A DNA stretch of 64,000 nt from Callaeas wilsoni (lineage: Eukaryota > Chordata > Aves > Passeriformes > Callaeidae). Under the pieces are notes generated by a model. The model did not search any database. It worked only from the letters and a program-made list of their open reading frames with translations, and was not told the origin of the DNA. Where the stretch lies: positions 124,001-188,000 of the forward strand of contig VWPU01012714.1 of assembly GCA_013398955.1 (NCBI GenBank), read 5' to 3'. Below are positions 27,101-41,120 of this stretch, piece by piece (the stretch's first letter is position 1; each line of letters starts with the position of its first letter). The position numbers were made by a program, and so were the translations under genes.

Positions 27101-29918
27101 AATTACTGGATGGCCTTCTTCCTTCCAGAAAGGAAATCAAAAGTGGAGCGTGACAGATACATATTTCTGAGTGTTTAACACTTAGTTTTGACCAATAGGT
27201 GAATGTAGTGGAAACACAAGGCAGAGATATTTCAAAGGGATTCTTTTTCTTCAGGTGGGAAATGCTGGTTTGGCAAAATTGAAATTTTTTTACTGGTACA
27301 TATGGCATTCATTAAAATATTTGCAGAATATGTTGAAATGTTCTGTTCTTACCTTTTTGCTACAGCTTTTATACTGCACTGTTATTTTACATAAATGCAA
27401 AATGAAGTCTAATTTCATGAGCCCAACGGAAACAATTTGACTTTAGTGTTTGAACATTTGCCCCTACAAAAAAGAAGAAGAATCAGCGAAAGTCACTTTT
27501 ATTTATGATTCAGAATGAAACAAAGTTTTGAATCCCTGCAGCTTTCCTGAGGATGAGATTTCCGGTTGCTGAGTGCCCCTAGTTCTGGTGCAGCTGTGAG
27601 ACAGACAGCAGAGCTGATCATGGCACAGAAATGGGACTGAAGGAGTGCAGCACACGACGTGGCCTGAGGTCTGTGCTCTGCACCACAGCATCCAAGTGCC
27701 ACAAAACCTCCATGCAGCAGCATCACTGAAAAACTTCTTTTTAACTCACTCTAGTTCCCTTTTCTTTTCTTTACTGTAGGTGGGGTTTTTTTCAGGGTTT
27801 TCTTTTCCCCTCTTTTCTTTTTCTGGGACTTTTTTCATAGTCTTGTCTTGCTTTTTCTTTTTTGTCTCTTAAATGGTCCAGTCAGTGTGATGCTCTCTGT
27901 TGGCAGTCCATATGTGGGTTAAAGAATGAGGAGAGATGCTTTGCCCTTGCCTAGGGGTGGGTAAACTGCCTAAAATTTCTTCCTGGGAGACACATTCAAA
28001 GCCCTGCAGGAAGGTGGAAACATGGATGATACATGACTAAGCTATTTCATGGCTTATGACTTTCATCAGCATGCAAATGAAAGACAGCGAGGGGCTCTTT
28101 CAAACGTTCACAGTGAAAGTGCTCATTTGGACACCTTATCAAAAAATAAGCAATGAGAAGGAGATGGGAACATGGCAGAGAGAGGCAGAGACTGGGATGT
28201 GACCAGTGTAGGAATGAGTCACCTGAAGCTTCACCGGGGGGTTTGGTGCAGACATACTTTGTGATCCAAGGAAAGCAAATTATACGTTTTCAAAGCAGCC
28301 ATCAACTTCAGGAGCCCAAATTGAAACAGTGTGTGAGGAATTTCTGTCACTGGAGATGTCCATAGGTGGGGTGGTCACGAATCCCCTACTTACAGCCAGG
28401 AGAAAGCAGCAGCTGGGCTGCAGACCTCTCAGACTGCTTCGGATGCTCACACCAGGACAAAATGCATCTCTCAGAAATGCCTGTTTCTACCCACAGCCCA
28501 CACGGGGAGCCAACACGGCTCACCCATGCCCAGCTATCAGCAGTGCACCTGTACAACGGGTGTTTTGGAAGCAAAACCATTTTCTTGTGATCTAGTACAT
28601 GGACCTTGTAAAAAAAAAAAAATCTAACAGCCTGGAATTTTTTTTTTCCTAAAGGAAAATATCATCTCAGGATCATGCTGTTTCTGCTTCAAGATTCTTG
28701 AGGGTCAGAGCCAAAAGAAAAAAAATTCTGTGAGAAATGTGCTATTAGGAAATCACAGATAATGTTAAGGGCCTCAACCATTGCGCTGTTCCTTTCAGAA
28801 CACAATTCCTTAATCAAAAATGGCCTTCTTTTTAGAATTACAGCAAGGGACAGGTAATATCAGCCTCTAATGGAGGTGTTCAGTCTGGTAGTTTCTGTGT
28901 CTCCCAGATTGCTATTTCTTGTATTTATGCATAGCCATAAAATGTTACAGGTCATAAATAAGGAACAAGAATCCCTAAAATATTATAAGGTGTCAGAACA
29001 GACAAAGAGAGGATAGATAAAATTCAGACAACACTCCCTACACATTCTGCCTATCTTTCCTGGAATACAAGAATCTTGAAAAAATTGAAGAAAAACTTCT
29101 TAGTTTTCAAATAGCAATCCAGTGTCCTAATGCGCATCCCAGGCCAAATTAAGCCCTCAAGTAAGTGATTGGAACACTTATGAAGTCAGGAAATTCATCG
29201 AATCAGGCTTCTGCCTGAATTTGGCTTCCTATGTTATATGGGGGACCTCATATGGGTTTTTCTCCCTAGGAGTGAAAATAGAGTTTTCAACCAGGATGTG
29301 ATACATCCCTTCACAAATAGTAAACAAATTCCCTGTGACAAAAGCCCAGCCTCACCAAACTGAGCTCTGTGCAGCATTCAAAAGAAAAAGAATAAAGAAC
29401 TGCCAAGGCCCTAACACAAGCTGGGATGAACACGATGTGTACCTGACTTCTGGTTTGAATTCAGCAGGCTCCTCTCTTCTAACAGAACAAACGGATCTTG
29501 CTTCCCCAAGCATATGGTAGCAACACATGCAATTTACATCCCATATGGGATCTTTCACAGGCACCCGTATGACCATAAAATGTCACAAGAAGTCACTTTA
29601 GATCCCCATTACTGAGTGCAGACACTTAGCATTCCCTTTTGTAGCACTGTCCACAGCTCCAGGAGAGGTGCTTTTATTAAAATTTTTATTTGTGCTGCAT
29701 TAGTACCTGCAAGTTAGAGAGCACTGCAATGCCTCTGCCGTCATGCTGTGAAAAATGTAGGATTCCTTCAGATGCCCACGGACTAATTTAGACACCGATG
29801 AAACCAGTTGGACTGACACATAATGAGAAAGAATGGGACAGGAAAAACAACACTGTGTGGTTTTTGCATGGCATAATTTATCACTTGGTCTCAAAGCACT
29901 TGGAAAACAGGGTAAGAA

Positions 29919-30054
29919 AATTATCCCTGTTTCAAAGGTAGGGAAACAGAGGCATGAGCAGGTGACTTGTCAGAGCATGCCAAAGCAGTGACAGAGCTGG
30001 CATCAAAACCCCAGTCACAGGCCAGCCTTTCACGCACTTTCGCACTGCCTCCTC
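29919..30054 (+). mobile_element. Ancient MIR (CORE-SINE) copy
   Basis: The segment follows the MIR consensus along its length. It has ATTATCCCTGTTT, then GGGAAACAGAGGCATGAG, GTGACTTGTCAGAG, GACAGAGCTGGCATCAAAAC, a CCCAGTC segment, and a final CACTGCCTCCTC, in the order expected for the SINE. The stretch between the second and third motifs has small gaps relative to the consensus. MIR-type elements are very old and seldom legible in bird genomes, so a copy this complete is noteworthy. The identification is from remembered consensus and should be confirmed by a repeat search. Confidence 0.68.
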
Positions 30055-33000
30055 CTCACATACTCGATCCCATTTAAAGAGATCACGTAATGCCTATGAA
30101 TAGCTCAGCCACACGCATGTAAATGTGGGGGCAAAACACCACACAGAAAAGGCCTTTTCATTTCCTTGGCCGCCCGCACCATTGTGCTTAATTGGCACTG
30201 CTGTGTGGGCAGCACAATGAAAATGCCTGCAAAATGCAGATTTTAAAGACCGATATCAGAAGGGCCTCCCTTCCACGGTGAGGAAAGCATGTGTGCACTC
30301 AGTGGGAAACTGGATATCCAGGCAAATGGGGCTGGGATTTCTGGCATTGCAGAGGATGCAAATCAAGAGGGCATTAAAGTAAATAAATGGACAGAAGTCT
30401 GGAACAGGAAAAGAGAATATTTGTGCTTGATGTATTCGTAAGGAAGACAGAAGCAGAAAGGGATAGAGCAGGGAAGGAAATTGCTTTATCAGTGCACATG
30501 CATTAGATTTAATGGTTTTCATACTAGGAAGGCCAAGAGGGGAAGGATTCATAAATTCCCCTCACAGTGGACTATTACAAATACCATCTTGGGCACAGCA
30601 AGTAACTCAGGCTGTGGAAATTCATCTTCCAGTGGACCTGAAAGACAGGGAGAGTTGTCAATGAAAGACCTCTGAGGTCAAGAGGAAGGGTGATGACTAA
30701 GGGAAGGGAAGGAAGAGGCAAAGGATGTTGATGTTTTATCTAGAAAGATGACTTCCAGGTTAATGAATGGCTCTTATAAGCTCATAAGAGTATGTGGCTG
30801 GAATGCAGAGAGGATGAGCAATGTACTGTGAGATTCTCTATTCAAAGGAAGCAAGGAGAAGAACAGAGGAAGCCATTGATGAAAAGCATTAAAGTAAAAA
30901 ACAAAGAACTAGAAAAAGGTCTTGAGAGGGACAGGACTGCCAAAGCCAGAGAAAGAAAAAGTTTCAGCAAGGGGATAAAAGTGATGTCACCAAAGCCAGT
31001 AAGGAGGCTTAGGACCTAAAGATGTTATGGACTAGCTGGGAAAGAAGGGATGACACATGGTGTATGTGCCACCCACCAAAAGATGCACAAGCACTGGGCC
31101 ACTGTTCATCCCATTTCACTTACCCTTGCCCAGGAGCACATGAGAGAATTTTAGTTGTGGGGCAAAAACCTTGTCTTGAAGGATCTTACCTCTTTTCACA
31201 GACCAGCCATACCTCATATCTTTCATCCAGCCTGACAGTGACACCATTGTTAACACCGCTGGCTTGATATGGCAGTGCCATGAAACCCAGATAACTGTGC
31301 CATGAAAATCCAAGTGTTTCACAGCACAGCACATAGCCAGTCTCCAGCCAGTAATTTGCCTGCAATATTGTCCCCTTAGCAAGAATTTGCAAAATCCAGA
31401 GAACTCGGTCTGGACAACAAAATGCTCAGTGCAACCCTCGAATTTCCTGCAGTCATTAATCGGATGATTTTCCTTTTACGTCTTCTAGTTATCCTGGTCC
31501 TTTTTAATGAGACTGTATATTAAGTCATTCTAGGCTTTACCTTGAAGTTTGCATGCAGCAAGATTTTGATGTATGTTTTTAATAAATTTTTTTTGCTTTA
31601 CTCAGGCAACAACTTCCCCACTGCCAAACACCTACACCCAGCCTGCTGTCTTTCCATTTAGTCCAGTGAACTAGGTCAAGCCCCAGCCAAAGCCTCGTTC
31701 CTGGGAGGCTCACACTGGGCTATAAAACTGATAATGACACGAGGACAGTGAGCCCAGTGCTCAGACACAGTAATTGCTCAACAGTCCATAATAGAAAAAA
31801 TCACAGTATATAGATAGCAGCCAGCACAGGGAGACCAGAGAGTCCAAAAAACCAAACATACTGTTCTCCGAAGAAGACCTCTAGTTAACTTCTCTCTGCC
31901 TTCGTCTAGACTGGAATTAACCTTATGAATTCAGGTAATTATTCTCTGCCCTGACTCTTGTGCGAGTGGCTTCAGAGCCATCTCCCTGCTGTCTCCAGAA
32001 ACAGCAGTCCACAAGGACATTTCAGATATTAATTGGAAGGGAAATGTTTGCCAAAGGTCAGTTCAAGCGGAAGAAAAGCCCCTTTCATTGTGGCTGGGGG
32101 GAGAGCAGAACAAATAAGAATCTCAGGGGAGGCACAGCCAGCCTTTGTGATTTATTTGGTAGAAGGCAGGTGAGAATCAGTGAATCTTCCCCCCTCTTTT
32201 TTTTTTTTTTTTGTCCAGCCTTTACCAGCTTAATACATTTGTGGCTAGGACATAGATCACCTCAGCACAATTCTCAAGACTGTTCTTTTTCTTTTTCCTG
32301 CACTTATGTACACACATGATAAATCACACTGCTTATGACTTCGTGTGGATTAGTGCACAGGAATGTTTAAATAAATATTTGGAACGGCTCGTATCACTTG
32401 CTGATGGCCAGCGACGAGTTTAATGCAAAATGGCATTCAGAGACCAGGAGGGCATTCCCCTTATATTTCACATGAGATCACTATGCCATTGGGGATGCAG
32501 AGACTGAAGTTTAAGAAGAAAAAGGATGAGAAATTATGAAGGACACATTGAAGGCCTCCTGATGGTTTGAGGCAGATGCAGGAAGTACATCATAAATTAT
32601 TTCAGCAAGGTCTTCTGCCACACTGGACATCTACCTCTTTGCTGTGCAGGCATTTCTCTGTAGATCCAGACATCTCTGGAAGCTCTCATTCTCTTCCAAA
32701 ATTTTTCATCTCAGACAAATGTAGGACTGCTTTACTCTTGTTTTTGTGGTTACAGACAATATATGACATAAATGGAGCATCACATTGCATTCATTATTTA
32801 AGAGTGGGGGTGTTTTTTTGTAAAAAATTTCTCATTTCAGGCCTTTGTTCCTCACTGCTTTACATTCCTGGGTCCTGGGAAGGTGGGAGATGCATTGTGG
32901 ATTCTAGGACTGAGAGAAGGGAATAGGCAGATGAGTTTGATAATTCTGGCTGTGCTGAAAGTCTCTGAAAAACAGAAAGAAGATCCTGGCTACAGGACAG

Positions 33001-36000
33001 TCACCTGCCAAGCACCTCAGTGCCAAACAGTGGAGGTGGCTCCAAGGTGTTTAGAGCATGAGCCCAGGTTATCAGGCAGCCATGGACTCAGATGCTTGGG
33101 ATAGGAGGATCCCCAAAGTTGGTAGGCACTTGGGTCTCTGTCCCCTCACCAGGTAAACACCTGGGTTAAAGGATGCATATTCTCTTCAGTAGCCTGCTGG
33201 AAAATGCAAAGACAAGTAAAATCTCCTGAAAAAGCCTGAGCTGTACTGTGAAAAACCGGCTTGGCAAAGTGACATGTCCTGTGTTTGCTTCTGCAAACAG
33301 CCCCTGTAATACAAGTTCTCCGTCTTCGTCCTGGTATCAGAAAACCAGGCATCTCTGTGAGCAATGGCTCTCCAACAACTGGTTGAAAAAGAGGACTGCT
33401 GCAAGGAAAGGCACTCACTACCTGTTTTGGAGACAGTCCAGACATTTAGGATGTAGAGGCTAATCCAGTTAAGCCATGTAAGGCAAGTACTCTGCAGATT
33501 ACCTTTTTAGCTGCCTAGCTAACAACCCTCAAGACCTCCTTTATTTTTTGTGTAATAGCCTTTGACACCTGTTTCTCACAGGCAGCAGTAATCTTGAAAC
33601 AGGCACTACGAGCTTGCTTTCAGAGATGCTGAGTGCTTAAGGTCCATGCAATTTTTGTGAATTTATTTCTCCTGAAGGTTAGGTCTCATGTCTATAAATT
33701 AACCTCGCAAGTCAGCAGGGCCCTGATTATTGTTGCTTGCAACATACGGTGTTCACAATAAACATATTTGTGATCTTTCTTCTGTCCACCTCAGCAATGG
33801 GGACGAGTAGGAAAACCCACTGTGGCCCTGAGCATCAGCAGCGAGCACTGGGAAACAGCTTTGTCCCTTTGCAGAATGGGGCCAATCCCAACAGTTACAG
33901 GTGAAACAACTGCCCTGCCTAACTCTGATGATCTCACATGGCCACCTCTGTGCGAGGGGTGCTCCCATAGTCATCCACAGTGAAATAGTGGAGTTCTGTC
34001 GAGCTGCAGGGACAAGAACAAGGAACTGGTGACTTTTTCCTGTAGTCAGAGCTAAACCCTTGCAAGTGGCAACAACTGACTGCCCCCACAATTCAGGATC
34101 AACCCCACCTTTAGAAACCTCTAACACAGTTCGGACGTACTGCCCTCTCAGAACATCAGACAAGCTTTTCCTTGGCAAACCCAGTTATTCCTGCTGTATG
34201 GACACCTAGAAGCAATGCGTGCATAGTCACTTCAGTAGTCTTTCAGAGGAATTTATTTAACATGCTTTCCTGAGTCCTTAATTGCAGTCTTGTGAATCCT
34301 AGTTACTACCCTGAGCAAATCAACAGTATTGCTGGGAGAATAACTGTAATCTCCTGGTTTCCTTTTCCCGGGAAGACAACTAGTAAAATAGATGGTTCTG
34401 CGGTACTGCAACTTCCTATAGCTGTTTTTGATTGCATTGTCCTCCCTAGCGTTACAATAAGAATTAAACTTCTCTCTCTGGGGCAGTTTTCGGTTTCTCT
34501 CCTGCTGGGAAGATGCTCTGTAATGCCCAGTGATTCACAGCTCTGATATTTCATGTCTAATGGAATTATTTCTGGATGGAATTGTTACCTTTCCAGAGAG
34601 AGAGACATTCACAAAGCTGGTAGGAGACAAATTATATACATCTTCCCCTATCTCCTCCACAGTGCTTCTCAAAATCAAGTTATTTGGCTACACTTTTAAA
34701 AGTTTCTCCCATTGCAAGAATGTGTGAGAAATTTAAAGAAAAACATGGGGCATTGAAATTACACAAAACAGGAAATTTGGGGTTACAAATGGATTTAAGA
34801 AAGACCCAGCTGTGTCACAGCACAGAGGATTAAGACGGGGAATCTGAAAGCTCTCTCTTCTTTCTCTGTAGACCGTATTATCAATAGCTCGCCATTATAG
34901 GATTATATGTCTATAAGGCATATGTACAGATCACCACATGAGGTGTGTTCTGTAATTATTGGATTGGGATTAAGACATTTTATTGCTTGAAGTCAGTCTG
35001 AGTTTAAAGCGTTTTAGACATTCTGCCTCTGCTCCCTTCAGAGGTGGCTGTGTCCTGTCACAGGTGGCAGTGCCCCAGAGGAGCTGCTCTGCCACAAGGG
35101 AAATGCCCTGGAGAGGTGCTTGTGCCATTCCCCCTCTAGCCTCCTGTCCTCAGGAACCCCCCCAAACTGCTCTGGGACTGAAGTTAGAAATCTGAGCTGT
35201 GGGGTGGGTCTCGTAAGCCTGCTGGTGAATCATGCAGGGATCCTGTGGTGCTGGCAGATATTTCTTTTCAATTAGTTAAATCCCCAAAGTAAGCAGATAT
35301 ATTTCAAGTGATATCAATTACAAACATTTCAGTCTGCCCCGGGGCAAGTGCAGTGCACCATCTGTGGGGCCCCATTCTTGGGGTTTGCAGGGCAGGAACA
35401 AACCTGCCCCGCTGAGGCTGCCCTGGGGTGGCAGTTCAGCCCCACGGCACAGGGCAGGGGCTCCTGCGACAGCCCGGTGCCCCAGCAGGGCAGGAAGTCA
35501 CAGGATGTGATCACCCATCAGTGGGAGAGTGCTTTGCAGAAAACTCAAGGGGTCTGCTGTGGCTGAAGCCCATCTATGGGGAGAGCATGCCCCCCTAAGC
35601 ATGCAGGAGAGACTCCTGGGCAACCAGAGCAGTGCAGATCCCATCCTTACACCATACAAGAGCACAGCAGGCTGCCCTGCCAGTAGGGACGTGTCAGGAG
35701 AGCACTCTGACACCCTCATTTCTGACCTAAGCCAAGGTTTGTGTGCAGCTGCCTGTACTTGGACTCAGCAGGGCACTTTTTCTTTGTTACCCAAGCAAGA
35801 ACAGCCAGCCATGAGCACGGTGTGTGGCACAGAAGCCAGGCAGTAGTGGCTGGCAGTCTGTCAAACACAACCCTTTGGCATAGCAGCACCCAGGCCATGT
35901 TCACCTGGGCACAGCATCGGGGACAGGATGGGAAAGTTGGCCTCCATTTCGGGCCACAAACAGAATTTGGTTTGTGTCACCCCAAACAGGAGTTTTGACA

Positions 36001-36390
36001 CCACTGAGTTGGCATTGCTGTGAGGAGCCTGGTCTTTACCTTCTGAAACAGGTGTCCTGCACTGGGGCTGCAGAGGGGTTGTGGGTCACATGGGCCAAAC
36101 CTGGGGGCATGGTGGGGTTCCCACCTCTCAGGGCTGGGACACAGCCACCCCACACACCCCGCTGCCCACCAGCAGGGAATCGGCCATGTGAGCAGCAAGG
36201 GAGCCACGGAGTGCTTCTCCTCTGAGGCTCCAAACTGGCCAGGAGTGTCACCAGGGAGAGCATCCACCTCACCTTCAGATAGTGGGTGGGCATAGCAGGT
36301 GAGGCTGCTGGACAGGACAGAAGTCAGTCAGGTGCAGTACCATTGATCTTGCTGGCTGTGAGATGGAGAGGGATCTCTGAAGCTCGTAAC
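30055..36390. other. Intergenic sequence, no gene recognised
   Basis: No exon or RNA gene can be supported. A GC-richer patch lies at about 35340-36300, but CpG dinucleotides are sparse and I do not call it a promoter island. A TATAAAA at 31721-31727 lies inside a 9-bp inverted repeat (31713-31721 and 31751-31759); this may be chance. A 16-base T run lies at 32197-32212. Confidence 0.55.
32197..32212. repeat. T16 homopolymer
   Basis: Sixteen consecutive T after a C-rich stretch. On the minus strand it would be an A run, but no retroposed sequence could be recognised next to it. Confidence 0.85.
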
Positions 36391-36583
36391 TTCAGGGGTG
36401 GTGGGGTGCCGGAACAGGTTGTCCGGGGAACTTGTGGGTGCCCCATCCCTGGGAGAGTTCAAGGACAGGTCGGATTGGCCCTTGAGCAGCCTGGCCTAGT
36501 GGAAGGTGTCCCTGCCTGAGGAACAAGAGGATCTTTAAGGTCCCTTCCAATGCAAACTATTCTGTGATTCCATGATGCTATGA
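36391..36583 (+). mobile_element. CR1 LINE, 5'-truncated 3' end
   Basis: In plus orientation it shows the standard order of the CR1 3' region: GGTGCCGGAACAGGTTG, a GTGCCCCATCCCTGGGAG segment, TTGAGCAGCCTGGCCTAGTG, GAAGGTGTCCCTGCC, and TTTAAGGTCCCTTCCAATG. It ends ATTCTGTGATTCCATGATGC, the eight-base-type tail. About 190 bp are present. Confidence 0.92.
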
Positions 36584-39500
36584 CCTGTGTGGGTAGTTTA
36601 GCTTTCTCCCTTCAATTAATATTATTTTGCACTTAAATCACTAAGCATGACCTGCATTTGCTCTGCCAGCTCTTCAGTACTCTTCTCCAGCTATCACTGC
36701 TGTTCCTTATAGTCGCAATTAAGTTTTGGCTCAACTAAGTAAACTTTGATCAGATCTTGGTACTCGTCCCTCTTTGTAGATATATTATGCTCGTGTTGGA
36801 GCTTACTTTGCATGAGTGCCAATCCCCTGAAAACAGGCCCATTAAAGAGCAGCAGCATTCATTAATCCTCTAGCATATAATGCAGACCACAAGGAACTTT
36901 CCAAGGGATTTGGCAAGGGCAGGCAATGCTTTGACTGTGGCTGTGAAGGATCTGTTGTCTGAATGGAGGCACCTCAGATTTCCTGCCCCTAGAGAAAAAT
37001 CCTCTGCACACATACACATGGAAGGGATCATCAGCCTTTACAGAGGCCACAAGGTTTGGGATTTCTTCAAAAAGTTGGTAACAAGATTGTGTAAGAATCA
37101 AATAACCTTGCAAATAGCTGTATGCCATTAGTCATGAGAGTAAATGCTGGGCTGAATTAAATGTTGATTGTGGCTTATGAAGTGTCTCTGTACACATAAC
37201 CTTGGGCAAGACCCAGAAATTCTGGGCTCTGCATTTGAAAAGCGGCTGGCTAAACAGCCATGTCAAAATAATCAAAAAAGAACAGTTTATTTGCTCAATA
37301 CATTAACCAAGTGATTAGCCAAGAAATGGGAGACCCAGAAGAAAGAAGAAACCTTTCCCCTTGTGTGAAATCTGTTTTTCAGACTTTCCACCAGTGTTAC
37401 ACATTCCTGGAAAACAAAACTAAGCTCAATATATCTCAGCTCAGCCATGAAAGCTTTCCCCAGGCTGAGTGATCAGCTCAGTGCATTGCTCAGACCTTCT
37501 TGCAGCTCTTGCTCCTTCTTTCACAAAATTTGAAAGGCAGCGAGATAATTATGGATTAGTTATAGCCCTGTCTTAGGAGAGGCAAACATTAATTCAGGAG
37601 TTCTGGAGGACTACAGGCAACCAAACCTTGGTGCTTCCTTGCTATTTAGTTATTCCCATATTTCCCTTTTAGCAGCTCAGACTTTCACAGGCGACTGCTT
37701 CCGCTACCAGACAATGAGTAAATCTGCTGTACGTGGTGTCATTCCCCATGAAAGCTGGCTCAAACAAAGTATTTAATTCCGTTTGAGAATCCTTACTTTG
37801 TTCTCTCCTGGTTGTCCAGGCTCCCCACTCAGTCCTTCCTAAGTTACACTAATCACTTGCAAATTCTTTCCGCAGGCCTCTTACCTGCTGTAGTTACTGT
37901 GCTCTCTTCCTTGTAGTACACAGGGAAAAAATGCCGTTCTTCCTCCTTGAGAAAATGATAGAGAAGCTTTCTGCCCCTCTTTCTCTACTAAATCTCTGGT
38001 TAATGTTAGATCACTTTTGGAAGATCATGCACAAATAATCAAAGAATCCCCCCACTGCCGTTAATGCGCTGCGGAACAAGTATTTACAGAATCTGTGAAC
38101 TGCTAATAAGCAATCCTGCACTTTTCTTTTTAGGCACAGAATAGGAGTAATCATCTACGGGCAATGAATATAGTGAGGGAGTGGTTGCCAAAGCACTGCA
38201 TTTGGGGCCATTTGAGGTGCTATAGGATGTCCTTGCTGGCCACAAGTTTCTGCTCTAAGTGCCCCATCAGTCCTGTGTCACATCTGCCAGGTCTGTGCAA
38301 ATGTCTCCAAGACACCCAGCTGTCTAAAATGACATTAGAGTACCTCTGGGCCCCTGTGGCCGCCCATGGTCTCAGCTGGGATCAGAGCCAGATTTAGTAC
38401 TAGCTTTGGATCTGCATCTGGACTTTGAGCAGCAAAATTAGCATGAATATTCTCTCTTGGGACACAGCACAACCTCAGTGCCTGCCTGTGTGTGAGGTCT
38501 GGCTGTGCCTGCACAACCAGGAGCACACAAGCAGCCCTGCAGGGAAGAGGAACAGGACAGGGGGGTCAGTCCACCCCTTGTGCCTCTGAGCAGGAGATGG
38601 ATTAGGCTGGCAGCTGCCCCCACCAGTGCAGGGTCCTGGAGAGGGGCCAGAGCACAGCCCTGCAGATGTGTGGGATGAGATATTGGATCAGGAGGTTATT
38701 GAATGAGTCAGATGTGGGTAAGACTTGATAGACCTGAACTGAACCAGGGCCGTTCTCTGGGTCAAATGGAAGAGCAGGACTTTTATGGAAGGAAGATCTA
38801 GGCTATCAGGAACCAGGCAGGAGCATTTGTAAAAAACCAGAAAACAACACCCTATCCTTCAAGTACACTCAGCAATGAAAACAGCATTTCTACTGATTAA
38901 AGCATAATAAATGTAATGAAAAACACTATAAGCTATTAGTGACTGCTACCTGTTATGCATTTGTTTTAAGCCCTTTGAATGCTGATAAACTGTTTTCCCC
39001 CATAGAAAATCTCCCTACGTTATTGCTATTTCCCTTACTCACCACATTTGGAGTCATCACTAGTAAATTCAAGTAATGAATTCATGAGGAGTCTGGATGG
39101 CACCAGAATGCTGTCTTGCACGCTACCACAGCTGCCACCCAGCAATCCCAGGATGCTTAACTTGCCCAAGTGGGTTAATCCTCACAGTGCTGTTCTGCTG
39201 CATGTCAAGGCGGTGTAAGTCCCTACAGGCATAACAGAAACCCTTCAGGGCACCATATTTCAGGGTTCACAGGGCAGAAAGTATATTTGGTACTGATCCA
39301 ATGCCTCTAGGAAGTGTCAGATCTGCTCTTGGGTGCACTGTGCAGACAGTCAACACGTTCCATAAATCTGCCCTGCTGGGATGTGTTTGGCTCCCAGCAC
39401 GCAGGCTGGGTATTGCACATGCAGGAGAGTGTAGGAGGTTCAGTGATTCCACACAGTGGAATCCAGCACTCAGGATATGTAAAGTCCACCCAGTATTTCT

Positions 39501-41120
39501 ATAAAGCACCAGAATGGCTCATGGTGTGAGCAGTGTGTGCAAGACAGAGCAGAGACTGTCATCCTTTGCTGTATATGTTCACAGAGGAATAGAGTGAGGT
39601 GAAATTACCCTCCTGGAAGTGTTGGACACTCTTAATCACGTGCTATGCAGGAGCTCTATGCATGTGTTGTAAAAATGTCAAGAGGATTCAGCTGTCTGGC
39701 ATCCTGCTCAGATTCCTGAGTGCAAAAAGAGTCAGCGATAACCAAGATGCACATTAGCTCTAATCAGAGCAGTGAGAATCAAAAGAGGAGCAGGATTGTT
39801 AAACTGTTCACCACCAAACATTTAACAACATTTTGTATTACAAATGTGTGTGACTTCACTGACAGTACATTGAACAACACCAGAAAACTGATATTAATGT
39901 GTTTTTTATGAAAAGACTAGCAAAGTGAGCTCTCTGACTCTCAGAGAGCACTAAAATCAGGTCAATAAGGATATCTTCAATTCTGAGCACATGAACAGCT
40001 CACTGGGTCCAAGAGGACCAACCATACTTTTACATATCTTGCTGAACTGGAACTTAATTCAAAAAGCAGGACTTACTGCAACCAGAAATATACTGTATTC
40101 CATGCATTTTCCTCCACATGCTGAACTGGGAAGTAAAACATTGATTTCTGGCACATACCCTAATCCCGCATCATTGATGCAGCTATATCTCTGCTGAAGT
40201 GTAAATGTTCACTGAATTATTGAAACCCTTGTAATGTTGTAAAGGAAAATGTTAATCTTAACAAGACACACACAAATGCCTGCAAAACCAAGACATCAAT
40301 TGTAAATAGATAGATAGAAAAAAATATATCTTTATTTTCATTTCAGTGATCTGCGTGGCTCTGCAGCGAACTCCAATTTAGAAAGGAACAGAATAATGTT
40401 TTGCAGCTGGTCAGAAAATGCAAACCTATTTGCAGAATTTTTTTAAATATCGCAGACATTGTCCCAGTATTACAGTGGGGAAAAAAATGTATTTTTGAAA
40501 CCATTAGAAACAACAAAGAAGGCGTTTGTTAATAGTTAACTCAAAGCTTTAGCTGAAATATTAAATGCACATACCCAGCCATCACAAAAATGACAAATGT
40601 CATGAATTTGTTTACTACTGAGAAGGATTAACTGAAATGTACACTGTGTTACAGTGCAAGGCAAAATGCAGCAATTTCTGCAAAGAAGTTGTATAAGTTT
40701 CATCATGTGGTGCCCCTCGTATTTTCTTAGGAAAAAAACCCAGAATATTCACTTCTTTAGCCAAAATTCTGTTTGGAGAATGAAGGTCTAGAGGGGATAG
40801 GCACAGAATGAACCACTTCCTTCTGGCTCTCTTTGCTGCATCCAGCTCCGAGGAAAAGGCTCTATTCCAGTTCCACAGCAATATCCCCCTGCGCCAGCCC
40901 ACAGGAATGTCATGGGGGAGGATAATGCTCACAAGGTCTCTATATTTTTGGTGTCAAACACGAGTGGGATTTGGAGGTTGGCTGGAGAACAGAAACAGGA
41001 GCCAGAGCGCCCAGGAAGTGCAGGCAGCCGAGGCAAACTGCAGCGCTGCTTCCCCACACACACTTCCCGAGATCAGCAATTTAAGGGACAGGTTTAGGGA
41101 GAAGTTTATGTCTGTCATAT
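36584..41120. other. Intergenic sequence downstream of OTC, no gene recognised
   Basis: Short frames only. No recognisable exon or RNA gene, and no further CR1 or clear LTR was seen. Confidence 0.55.

Larger units (their letters stand above)
13691..29918. other. Intergenic sequence, no gene recognised
   Basis: Sixteen kilobases without a supportable gene. Open frames are short and overlap on both strands. Small repeats include a GT run (17341-17354), A runs (18295-18308 and 28610-28622), a T run (28638-28648) and the direct repeat at 21121-21175. If a TSPAN7 exon existed here I would expect tetraspanin membrane segments or a CCG motif; none is visible. Confidence 0.6.

Noticed and set aside
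35340..36300. GC-richer segment considered as a CpG-island promoter of TSPAN7
   Set aside because: CpG dinucleotides are few and no tetraspanin first exon follows on either strand.
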